From assembly GCA_039105265.1 (NCBI GenBank), contig JAPFFF010000093.1, forward strand, positions 25,005 through 89,004: a stretch of 64,000 bases of DNA, in the 5' to 3' direction. The notes beneath the pieces are model-generated. The model was not told where the DNA came from, did no database searches, and saw nothing but the letters and a program-made list of their open reading frames with translations. This document shows, one piece after another, positions 1 to 11,600 of this stretch (position 1 is its first letter; each line of letters starts with the position of its first letter). Source of the DNA: Tritrichomonas musculus (Eukaryota > Parabasalia > Tritrichomonadida > Tritrichomonadidae). Both the position numbers and the translations under genes were made by a program.

Positions 1-131
1 CAATAAAGATTAAATCGCAATATCAATTATTCTTATTCAAACGTTTCTCACAAGTGAACAGAGTTAAATAAAACACAAATCTCAAACACTTTTGTAAGAT
101 AATTAAAAACGATTTCGAAATTAAGTAAAAT
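1..131 (+). repeat. Reference 'A-type' monomer
   Basis: This is the first complete unit in the phase used here. It shows the A haplotype: A at unit position 3, G at 8, then taaatcgcaatatcaatt across 11-28, so the HindIII site is absent and a CpG (tcgc) is present instead. It continues with attcaaacg (35-43), aagtgaacag (52-61), cacaaat (74-80), ttttgtaag (90-98) and aaaaac (105-110). A-type units are scattered through the array, often two or three in a row, for example at 1, 132 and 263 or at 20960, 21091 and 21222. They almost always carry attcaaacg at 35-43. The only exception I saw is the mosaic unit at 14410. Confidence 0.95.
112..121. other. Perfect 10-bp palindrome ATTTCGAAAT in every unit (first instance)
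   Basis: The sequence ATTTCGAAAT equals its own reverse complement and contains a TTCGAA site. It recurs at unit positions 112-121 in the units I inspected, even where the base just upstream changes (aacg to aaag at position 110). Short dyads are common in centromeric satellites and have been proposed as non-B DNA or protein-binding features. Here only the dyad itself is seen, and any binding role is inference. It could also be kept unchanged simply by array homogenisation. Confidence 0.85.
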
Positions 132-786
132 CAATAAAGATTAAATCGCAATATCAATTATTCTTATTCAAACGTTTCTCACAAGTGAACAGAGTTAAAT
201 AAAACACAAATCTCAAACACTTTTGTAAGATAATTAAAAACGATTTCGAAATTAAGTAAAATCAATAAAGATTAAATCGCAATATCAATTATTCTTATTC
301 AAACGTTTCTCACAAGTATACAGAGTTAAATAAAACATAAATCTCAAACACTTTTGTAAGATAATTAAAAACGATTTCGAAATTAAGTAAAATCAGTAAA
401 AATTAAAGCTTAATCTCAATTATTCTTAATCTAACGTTTCTCACAAATGAACAGAGTTAAATAAAACACAAATCTCAAACACTTTTATAAGATAATTAAA
501 AACGATTTCGAAATTAAGTAAAATCAGTAAAAATTAAAGCTTAATCTCAATTATTCTTAATCTAACGTTTCTCACAAGTGAACAGAGTTAAATAAAACAC
601 AAATCTCAAACACTTTTGTAAGATAATTAAAAACGATTTCGAAATTAAGTAAAATCAGTAAAAATTAAAGCGCAATATCAATTATTCTTATTCAAACGTT
701 TCTCACAAGTGAACAGAGTTAAATAAAACACAAATCTCAAACACTTTTGTAAGATAATTAAAAACGATTTCGAAATTAAGTAAAAT

Positions 787-3700
787 CAATAAAGATTAAA
801 TCGCAATATCAATTATTCTTATTCAAACGTTTCTCACAAATGAACAGAGTTAAATAAAACATAAATCTCAAACACTTTTGTAAGATAATTATAAACGATT
901 TCGAAATTAAGTAAAATCAGTAAAAATTAAAGCTTAATCTCAGTTATTCTTATTCAAACGTTTCTCACAAATGAACAGAGTTAAATAAAACACAAATCTC
1001 AAACACTTTTGTAAGATAATTATAAACGATTTCGAAATTAAGTAAAATCAATAAAAATTAAAGCTTAATCTCAGTTATTCTTAATCTAACATTTCTCACA
1101 AGTGAACAGAGTTAAATAAAACACAAATCTCAAACACTTTTATAAGATAATTGAAAAAGATTTCGAAATTAAGTAAAATCAATAAAAATTAAAGCTTAAT
1201 CTCAGTTATTCTTATTCAAACGTTTCTCACAAATGAACAGAGTTAAATAAAACACAAATCTCAAACACTTTTGTAAGATAATTAAAAACGATTTCGAAAT
1301 TAAGTAAAATCAATAAAAATTAAAGCTTAATCTCAGTTATTCTTATTCTAACATTTCTCACAAATGAACAGAGTTAAATAAAACACAAATCTCAAACACT
1401 TTTGTAAGATAATTAAAAACGATTTCGAAATTAATTAAAATCAGTAAAAATTAAAGCTTAATCTCAGTTATTCTTATTCAAACGTTTCTCACAAGTGAAC
1501 AGAGTTAAATAAAACATAAATCTCAAACACTTTTGTAAGATAATTAAAAACGATTTCGAAATTAAGTAAAATCAATAAAGATTAAATCGCAATATCAATT
1601 ATTCTTATTCAAACGTTTCTCACAAGTGAACAGAGTTAAATAAAACACAAATCTCAAACACTTTTGTAAGATAATTAAAAACGATTTCGAAATTAAGTAA
1701 AATCAATAAAGATTAAATCGCAATATCAATTATTCTTATTCAAACGTTTCTCACAAATGAACAGAGTTAAATAAAACACAAATCTCAAACACTTTTGTAA
1801 GATAATTAAAAACGATTTCGAAATTAAGTAAAATCAATAAAAATTAAAGCTTAATCTCAGTTATTCTTATTCTAACATTTCTCACAAATGAACAGAGTTA
1901 AATAAAACACAAATCTCAAACACTTTTGTAAGATAATTAAAAACGATTTCGAAATTAAGTAAAATCAGTAAAAATTAAAGCTTAATCTCAGTTATTCTTA
2001 TTCAAACGTTTCTCACAAGTGAACAGAGTTAAATAAAACATAAATCTCAAACACTTTTGTAAGATAATTAAAAACGATTTCGAAATTAAGTAAAATCAAT
2101 AAAGATTAAATCGCAATATCAATTATTCTTATTCAAACGTTTCTCACAAGTGAACAGAGTTAAATAAAACACAAATCTCAAACACTTTTGTAAGATAATT
2201 AAAAACGATTTCGAAATTAAGTAAAATCAGTAAAAATTAAAGCTTAATCTCAGTTATTCTTAATCTAACATTTCTCACAAATGAACAGAGTTAAATAAAA
2301 CACAAATCTCAAACACTTTTGTAAGATAATTATAAACGATTTCGAAATTAAGTAAAATCAGTAAAAATTAAAGCTTAATCTCAATTATTCTTAATCTAAC
2401 GTTTCTCACAAATGAACAGAGTTAAATAAAACACAAATCTCAAACACTTTTGTAAGATAATTAAAAACGATTTCGAAATTAAGTAAAATCAGTAAAAATT
2501 AAAGCTTAATCTCAGTTATTCTTATTCAAACGTTTCTCACAAATGAACAGAGTTAAATAAAACACAAATCTCAAACACTTTTGTAAGATAATTAAAAACG
2601 ATTTCGAAATTAAGTAAAATCAGTAAAAATTAAAGCTTAATCTCAGTTATTCTTATTCAAACGTTTCTCACAAATGAACAGAGTTAAATAAAACACAAAT
2701 CTCAAACACTTTTGTAAGATAATTAAAAACGATTTCGAAATTAAGTAAAATCAATAAAGATTAAATCGCAATATCAATTATTCTTATTCAAACGTTTCTC
2801 ACAAGTATACAGAGTTAAATAAAACATAAATCTCAAACACTTTTGTAAGATAATTAAAAACGATTTCGAAATTAAGTAAAATCAATAAAGATTAAATCGC
2901 AATATCAATTATTCTTATTCAAACGTTTCTCACAAGTATACAGAGTTAAATAAAACATAAATCTCAAACACTTTTGTAAGATAATTAAAAACGATTTCGA
3001 AATTAAGTAAAATCAGTAAAAATTAAAGCTTAATCTCAATTATTCTTATTCTAACATTTCTCACAAATGAACAGAGTTAAATAAAACACAAATCTCAAAC
3101 ACTTTTGTAAGATAATTAAAAACGATTTCGAAATTAATTAAAATCAGTAAAAATTAAAGCTTAATCTCAGTTATTCTTATTCAAACGTTTCTCACAAATG
3201 AACAGAGTTAAATAAAACATAAATCTCAAACACTTTTGTAAGATAATTAAAAACGATTTCGAAATTAAGTAAAATCAGTAAAAATTAAAGCTTAATCTCA
3301 GTTATTCTTATTCAAACGTTTCTCACAAATGAACAGAGTTAAATAAAACACAAATCTCAAACACTTTTGTAAGATAATTATAAACGATTTCGAAATTAAG
3401 TAAAATCAATAAAAATTAAAGCTTAATCTCAGTTATTCTTAATCTAACATTTCTCACAAGTGAACAGAGTTAAATAAAACACAAATCTCAAACACTTTTA
3501 TAAGATAATTGAAAAAGATTTCGAAATTAAGTAAAATCAGTAAAAATTAAAGCTTAATCTCAGTTATTCTTATTCAAACGTTTCTCACAAATGAACAGAG
3601 TTAAATAAAACACAAATCTCAAACACTTTTGTAAGATAATTAAAAACGATTTCGAAATTAAGTAAAATCAATAAAAATTAAAGCTTAATCTCAGTTATTC

Positions 3701-4454
3701 TTATTCTAACATTTCTCACAAATGAACAGAGTTAAATAAAACACAAATCTCAAACACTTTTGTAAGATAATTAAAAACGATTTCGAAATTAAGTAAAATC
3801 AGTAAAAATTAAAGCTTAATCTCAGTTATTCTTATTCAAACGTTTCTCACAAGTGAACAGAGTTAAATAAAACATAAATCTCAAACACTTTTGTAAGATA
3901 ATTAAAAACGATTTCGAAATTAAGTAAAATCAATAAAGATTAAATCGCAATATCAATTATTCTTATTCAAACGTTTCTCACAAGTGAACAGAGTTAAATA
4001 AAACACAAATCTCAAACACTTTTGTAAGATAATTAAAAACGATTTCGAAATTAAGTAAAATCAATAAAGATTAAATCGCAATATCAATTATTCTTATTCA
4101 AACGTTTCTCACAAGTGAACAGAGTTAAATAAAACACAAATCTCAAACACTTTTGTAAGATAATTAAAAACGATTTCGAAATTAAGTAAAATCAATAAAG
4201 ATTAAATCGCAATATCAATTATTCTTATTCAAACGTTTCTCACAAGTATACAGAGTTAAATAAAACATAAATCTCAAACACTTTTGTAAGATAATTAAAA
4301 ACGATTTCGAAATTAAGTAAAATCAGTAAAAATTAAAGCTTAATCTCAATTATTCTTAATCTAACGTTTCTCACAAATGAACAGAGTTAAATAAAACACA
4401 AATCTCAAACACTTTTATAAGATAATTAAAAACGATTTCGAAATTAAGTAAAAT
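787..4454 (+). repeat. 28-monomer higher-order repeat, copy 1
   Basis: This is a 3668-bp block of 28 units whose variant order recurs three more times in the window. Markers in order are: an A-type unit with acataaat and ataaac at 787, a gaaaaag unit at 1049, an attaattaaaa unit at 1311, two consecutive GTATAC units (sites at 2805 and 2936), a second gaaaaag unit at 3407 (2358 bp, or 18 units, after the first), and a third GTATAC site at 4246 (1310 bp after the second). It is the most diverged of the four copies: the units at 2359, 2621 and 3538 differ in haplotype from the other three. Confidence 0.9.
918..1048 (+). repeat. Representative 'B-type' monomer (HindIII-bearing)
   Basis: This is the commoner haplotype: cagtaaaaattaaagctt at 1-18, then aatctcagtt (19-28), with a HindIII site at unit positions 13-18. 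B-type units carry one of several middles: attcaaacg, aatctaaca, attctaaca or aatctaacg (35-43). Position 54 is A or G, and 105-110 reads aaaaac, ataaac, gaaaac or gaaaaa. Digestion of this array with HindIII would be expected to give a 131-bp ladder broken by A-type and agcgc units. A subset reads cagtaaaaattaaagcgc and then atatcaatt, joining a B-type left end to an A-type continuation (for example at 656, 6419 and 7336). Confidence 0.93.
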
Positions 4455-5240
4455 CAGTAAAAATTAAAGCTTAATCTCAATTATTCTTAATCTAACGTTT
4501 CTCACAAATGAACAGAGTTAAATAAAACACAAATCTCAAACACTTTTGTAAGATAATTAAAAACGATTTCGAAATTAAGTAAAATCAGTAAAGATTAAAG
4601 CTTAATCTCAGTTATTCTTAATCTAACATTTCTCACAAATGAACAGAGTTAAATAAAACACAAATCTCAAACACTTTTGTAAGATAATTATAAACGATTT
4701 CGAAATTAAGTAAAATCAGTAAAAATTAAAGCTTAATCTCAGTTATTCTTATTCAAACGTTTCTCACAAGTGAACAGAGTTAAATAAAACACAAATCTCA
4801 AACACTTTTGTAAGATAATTGAAAACGATTTCGAAATTAATTAAAATCAATAAAAATTAAAGCTTAATCTCAGTTATTCTTATTCAAACGTTTCTCACAA
4901 GTGAACAGAGTTAAATAAAACACAAATCTCAAACACTTTTGTAAGATAATTGAAAACGATTTCGAAATTAAGTAAAATCAATAAAAATTAAAGCTTAATC
5001 TCAGTTATTCTTAATCTAACATTTCTCACAAATGAACAGAGTTAAATAAAACACAAATCTCAAACACTTTTGTAAGATAATTATAAACGATTTCGAAATT
5101 AAGTAAAATCAGTAAAAATTAAAGCTTAATCTCAGTTATTCTTAATCTAACATTTCTCACAAATGAACAGAGTTAAATAAAACACAAATCTCAAACACTT
5201 TTGTAAGATAATTAAAAACGATTTCGAAATTAATTAAAAT

Positions 5241-5370
5241 CAGTAAAATTAAAGCTTAATCTCAGTTATTCTTATTCAAACGTTTCTCACAAATGAACAG
5301 AGTTAAATAAAACACAAATCTCAAACACTTTTGTAAGATAATTATAAACGATTTCGAAATTAATTAAAAT
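5241..5370 (+). repeat. Isolated 130-bp monomer
   Basis: This unit begins cagtaaaattaaagc, one A shorter than the usual start, and is 130 bp long. It also carries ataaac and attaattaaaa. The only other short unit in the first 54 kb is its duplicate at 29737-29866, so the two trace to a single deletion event copied by the 24.5-kb-offset duplication. Confidence 0.93.
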
Positions 5371-5632
5371 CAGTAAAAATTAAAGCTTAATCTCAGTTAT
5401 TCTTATTCAAACGTTTCTCACAAATGAACAGAGTTAAATAAAACACAAATCTCAAACACTTTTGTAAGATAATTAAAAACGATTTCGAAATTAAGTAAAA
5501 TCAGTAAAAATTAAAGCTTAATCTCAGTTATTCTTATTCAAACGTTTCTCACAAATGAACAGAGTTAAATAAAACACAAATCTCAAACACTTTTGTAAGA
5601 TAATTAAAAACGATTTCGAAATTAAGTAAAAT

Positions 5633-8600
5633 CAGTAAAAATTAAAGCTTAATCTCAGTTATTCTTATTCAAACGTTTCTCACAAATGAACAGAGTTAAA
5701 TAAAACACAAATCTCAAACACTTTTGTAAGATAATTAAAAACGATTTCGAAATTAAGTAAAATCAGTAAAAATTAAAGCTTAATCTCAATTATTCTTATT
5801 CAAACGTTTCTCACAAGTGAACAGAGTTAAATAAAACACAAATCTCAAACACTTTTGTAAGATAATTAAAAACGATTTCGAAATTAAGTAAAATCAGTAA
5901 AAATTAAAGCTTAATCTCAATTATTCTTATTCTAACATTTCTCACAAGTGAACAGAGTTAAATAAAACACAAATCTCAAACACTTTTGTAAGATAATTAA
6001 AAATGATTTCGAAATTAAGTAAAATCAATAAAAATTAAAGCTTAATCTCAGTTATTCTTAATCTAACATTTCTCACAAATGAACAGAGTTAAATAAAACA
6101 CAAATCTCAAACACTTTTGTAAGATAATTAAAAACGATTTCGAAATTAAGTAAAATCAGTAAAAATTAAAGCTTAATCTCAGTTATTCTTAATCTAACAT
6201 TTCTCACAAGTGAACAGAGTTAAATAAAACACAAATCTCAAACACTTTTGTAAGATAATTGAAAACGATTTCGAAATTAAGTAAAATCAATAAAAATTAA
6301 AGCTTAATCTCAGTTATTCTTAATCTAACATTTCTCACAAATGAACAGAGTTAAATAAAACACAAATCTCAAACACTTTTGTAAGATAATTATAAACGAT
6401 TTCGAAATTAAGTAAAATCAGTAAAAATTAAAGCGCAATATCAATTATTCTTATTCAAACGTTTCTCACAAGTGAACAGAGTTAAATAAAACACAAATCT
6501 CAAACACTTTTGTAAGATAATTAAAAACGATTTCGAAATTAAGTAAAATCAGTAAAAATTAAAGCTTAATCTCAGTTATTCTTAATCTAACATTTCTCAC
6601 AAATGAACAGAGTTAAATAAAACACAAATCTCAAACACTTTTGTAAGATAATTAAAAACGATTTCGAAATTAAGTAAAATCAATAAAGATTAAATCGCAA
6701 TATCAATTATTCTTATTCAAACGTTTCTCACAAGTGAACAGAGTTAAATAAAACATAAATCTCAAACACTTTTGTAAGATAATTATAAACGATTTCGAAA
6801 TTAAGTAAAATCAGTAAAAATTAAAGCTTAATCTCAGTTATTCTTATTCAAACGTTTCTCACAAATGAACAGAGTTAAATAAAACACAAATCTCAAACAC
6901 TTTTGTAAGATAATTATAAACGATTTCGAAATTAAGTAAAATCAGTAAAAATTAAAGCTTAATCTCAGTTATTCTTATTCAAACGTTTCTCACAAGTGAA
7001 CAGAGTTAAATAAAACACAAATCTCAAACACTTTTGTAAGATAATTAAAAACGATTTCGAAATTAAGTAAAATCAGTAAAAATTAAAGCTTAATCTCAGT
7101 TATTCTTATTCAAACGTTTCTCACAAATGAACAGAGTTAAATAAAACACAAATCTCAAACACTTTTGTAAGATAATTAAAAACGATTTCGAAATTAAGTA
7201 AAATCAGTAAAAATTAAAGCTTAATCTCAATTATTCTTATTCAAACGTTTCTCACAAGTGAACAGAGTTAAATAAAACACAAATCTCAAACACTTTTGTA
7301 AGATAATTAAAAACGATTTCGAAATTAAGTAAAATCAGTAAAAATTAAAGCGCAATATCAATTATTCTTATTCAAACGTTTCTCACAAATGAACAGAGTT
7401 AAATAAAACACAAATCTCAAACACTTTTGTAAGATAATTAAAAACGATTTCGAAATTAAGTAAAATCAATAAAGATTAAATCGCAATATCAATTATTCTT
7501 ATTCAAACGTTTCTCACAAGTGAACAGAGTTAAATAAAACACAAATCTCAAACACTTTTGTAAGATAATTAAAAACGATTTCGAAATTAAGTAAAATCAG
7601 TAAAAATTAAAGCTTAATCTCAATTATTCTTAATCTAACATTTCTCACAAATGAACAGAGTTAAATAAAACACAAATCTCAAACACTTTTGTAAGATAAT
7701 TAAAAACGATTTCGAAATTAAGTAAAATCAGTAAAAATTAAAGCTTAATCTCAGTTATTCCTATTCAAACGTTTCTCACAAATGAACAGAGTTAAATAAA
7801 ACACAAATCTCAAACACTTTTGTAAGATAATTAAAAACGATTTCGAAATTAAGTAAAATCAGTAAAAATTAAAGCTTAATCTCAGTTATTCTTATTCAAA
7901 CGTTTCTCACAAGTGAACAGAGTTAAATAAAACACAAATCTCAAACACTTTTGTAAGATAATTAAAAACGATTTCGAAATTAAGTAAAATCAGTAAAAAT
8001 TAAAGCTTAATCTCAGTTATTCTTAATCTAACATTTCTCACAAGTGAACAGAGTTAAATAAAACACAAATCTCAAACACTTTTGTAAGATAATTATAAAC
8101 GATTTCGAAATTAAGTAAAATCAGTAAAAATTAAAGCTTAATCTCAGTTATTCTTATTCTAACATTTCTCACAAATGAACAGAGTTAAATAAAACACAAA
8201 TCTCAAACACTTTTGTAAGATAATTATAAACGATTTCGAAATTAAGTAAAATCAGTAAAAATTAAAGCTTAATCTCAATTATTCTTATTCAAACGTTTCT
8301 CACAAGTGAACAGAGTTAAATAAAACACAAATCTCAAACACTTTTGTAAGATAATTATAAACGATTTCGAAATTAAGTAAAATCAGTAAAAATTAAAGCT
8401 TAATCTCAATTATTCTTATTCAAACGTTTCTCACAAGTGAACAGAGTTAAATAAAACATAAATCTCAAACACTTTTGTAAGATAATTGAAAACGATTTCG
8501 AAATTAAGTAAAATCAATAAAAATTAAAGCTTAATCTCAGTTATTCTTAATCTAACATTTCTCACAAATGAACAGAGTTAAATAAAACACAAATCTCAAA

Positions 8601-11600
8601 CACTTTTGTAAGATAATTATAAACGATTTCGAAATTAAGTAAAATCAGTAAAAATTAAAGCTTAATCTCAGTTATTCTTATTCAAACGTTTCTCACAAAT
8701 GAACAGAGTTAAATAAAACACAAATCTCAAACACTTTTGTAAGATAATTAAAAACGATTTCGAAATTAAGTAAAATCAGTAAAAATTAAAGCTTAATCTC
8801 AGTTATTCTTATTCAAACGTTTCTCACAAATGAACAGAGTTAAATAAAACACAAATCTCAAACACTTTTGTAAGATAATTAAAAACGATTTCGAAATTAA
8901 GTAAAATCAGTAAAAATTAAAGCTTAATCTCAGTTATTCTTATTCAAACGTTTCTCACAAATGAACAGAGTTAAATAAAACACAAATCTCAAACACTTTT
9001 GTAAGATAATTAAAAACGATTTCGAAATTAAGTAAAATCAATAAAGATTAAATCGCAATATCAATTATTCTTATTCAAACGTTTCTCACAAGTGAACAGA
9101 GTTAAATAAAACACAAATCTCAAACACTTTTGTAAGATAATTAAAAACGATTTCGAAATTAAGTAAAATCAGTAAAAATTAAAGCTTAATCTCAGTTATT
9201 CTTAATCTAACATTTCTCACAAATGAACAGAGTTAAATAAAACACAAATCTCAAACACTTTTGTAAGATAATTATAAACGATTTCGAAATTAAGTAAAAT
9301 CAGTAAAAATTAAAGCGCAATATCAATTATTCTTATTCAAACGTTTCTCACAAGTGAACAGAGTTAAATAAAACACAAATCTCAAACACTTTTGTAAGAT
9401 AATTAAAAACGATTTCGAAATTAAGTAAAATCAGTAAAAATTAAAGCTTAATCTCAGTTATTCTTAATCTAACATTTCTCACAAATGAACAGAGTTAAAT
9501 AAAACACAAATCTCAAACACTTTTGTAAGATAATTAAAAACGATTTCGAAATTAAGTAAAATCAATAAAGATTAAATCGCAATATCAATTATTCTTATTC
9601 AAACGTTTCTCACAAGTGAACAGAGTTAAATAAAACATAAATCTCAAACACTTTTGTAAGATAATTATAAACGATTTCGAAATTAAGTAAAATCAGTAAA
9701 AATTAAAGCTTAATCTCAGTTATTCTTATTCAAACGTTTCTCACAAATGAACAGAGTTAAATAAAACACAAATCTCAAACACTTTTATAAGATAATTAAA
9801 AACGATTTCGAAATTAAGTAAAATCAGTAAAAATTAAAGCTTAATCTCAATTATTCTTATTCTAACATTTCTCACAAATGAACAGAGTTAAATAAAACAC
9901 AAATCTCAAACACTTTTGTAAGATAATTAAAAACGATTTCGAAATTAAGTAAAATCAGTAAAAATTAAAGCTTAATCTCAGTTATTCTTATTCAAACGTT
10001 TCTCACAAGTGAACAGAGTTAAATAAAACACAAATCTCAAACACTTTTGTAAGATAATTGAAAACGATTTCGAAATTAAGTAAAATCAATAAAAATTAAA
10101 GCTTAATCTCAGTTATTCTTAATCTAACATTTCTCACAAATGAACAGAGTTAAATAAAACACAAATCTCAAACACTTTTGTAAGATAATTAAAAACGATT
10201 TCGAAATTAAGTAAAATCAATAAAGATTAAATCGCAATATCAATTATTCTTATTCAAACGTTTCTCACAAGTGAACAGAGTTAAATAAAACATAAATCTC
10301 AAACACTTTTGTAAGATAATTAAAAACGATTTCGAAATTAAGTAAAATCAGTAAAAATTAAAGCTTAATCTCAGTTATTCTTATTCAAACGTTTCTCACA
10401 AATGAACAGAGTTAAATAAAACACAAATCTCAAACACTTTTGTAAGATAATTATAAACGATTTCGAAATTAAGTAAAATCAGTAAAAATTAAAGCTTAAT
10501 CTCAGTTATTCTTATTCAAACGTTTCTCACAAGTGAACAGAGTTAAATAAAACATAAATCTCAAACACTTTTGTAAGATAATTATAAACGATTTCGAAAT
10601 TAAGTAAAATCAGTAAAAATTAAAGCTTAATCTCAGTTATTCTTATTCAAACGTTTCTCACAAATGAACAGAGTTAAATAAAACACAAATCTCAAACACT
10701 TTTGTAAGATAATTAAAAACGATTTCGAAATTAAGTAAAATCAGTAAAAATTAAAGCTTAATCTCAATTATTCTTATTCAAACGTTTCTCACAAGTGAAC
10801 AGAGTTAAATAAAACACAAATCTCAAACACTTTTGTAAGATAATTAAAAACGATTTCGAAATTAAGTAAAATCAGTAAAAATTAAAGCGCAATATCAATT
10901 ATTCTTATTCAAACGTTTCTCACAAATGAACAGAGTTAAATAAAACACAAATCTCAAACACTTTTGTAAGATAATTAAAAACGATTTCGAAATTAAGTAA
11001 AATCAATAAAGATTAAATCGCAATATCAATTATTCTTATTCAAACGTTTCTCACAAGTGAACAGAGTTAAATAAAACACAAATCTCAAACACTTTTGTAA
11101 GATAATTAAAAACGATTTCGAAATTAAGTAAAATCAGTAAAAATTAAAGCTTAATCTCAGTTATTCTTAATCTAACATTTCTCACAAATGAACAGAGTTA
11201 AATAAAACACAAATCTCAAACACTTTTGTAAGATAATTATAAACGATTTCGAAATTAAGTAAAATCAGTAAAAATTAAAGCGCAATATCAATTATTCTTA
11301 TTCAAACGTTTCTCACAAGTGAACAGAGTTAAATAAAACACAAATCTCAAACACTTTTGTAAGATAATTAAAAACGATTTCGAAATTAAGTAAAATCAGT
11401 AAAAATTAAAGCTTAATCTCAGTTATTCTTAATCTAACATTTCTCACAAATGAACAGAGTTAAATAAAACACAAATCTCAAACACTTTTGTAAGATAATT
11501 AAAAACGATTTCGAAATTAAGTAAAATCAGTAAAAATTAAAGCTTAATCTCAGTTATTCTTATTCAAACGTTTCTCACAAATGAACAGAGTTAAATAAAA

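Larger units (their letters stand above)
1..5632 (+). repeat. Segmental duplication, left copy (partner 24497-30128)
   Basis: All 43 units from base 1 follow the same order as those from 24497, at a constant offset of 24496 bp. Three rare markers are shared at matching places: GTATAC at 316 and 24812, cagtaaagatt at 4586 and 29082, and the 130-bp unit at 5241 and 29737. By eye the differences come to roughly a dozen bases, mostly in the units at 2359 and 2621. The left end of the homology lies outside the window. Collinearity continues rightwards after unit-sized gaps, as described for 31177-35370. Confidence 0.87.

Noticed and set aside
13-18. HindIII-site polymorphism as a regulatory signal
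   Set aside because: It is just part of the A/B haplotype difference. There is no adjacent gene or promoter, so nothing supports a regulatory role.
112-121. CENP-B box at the TTCG of the dyad
   Set aside because: TTCG is present, but the remainder of the vertebrate consensus (the A at the expected spacing and the CGGG end) is not. There is no GGG anywhere in the unit.
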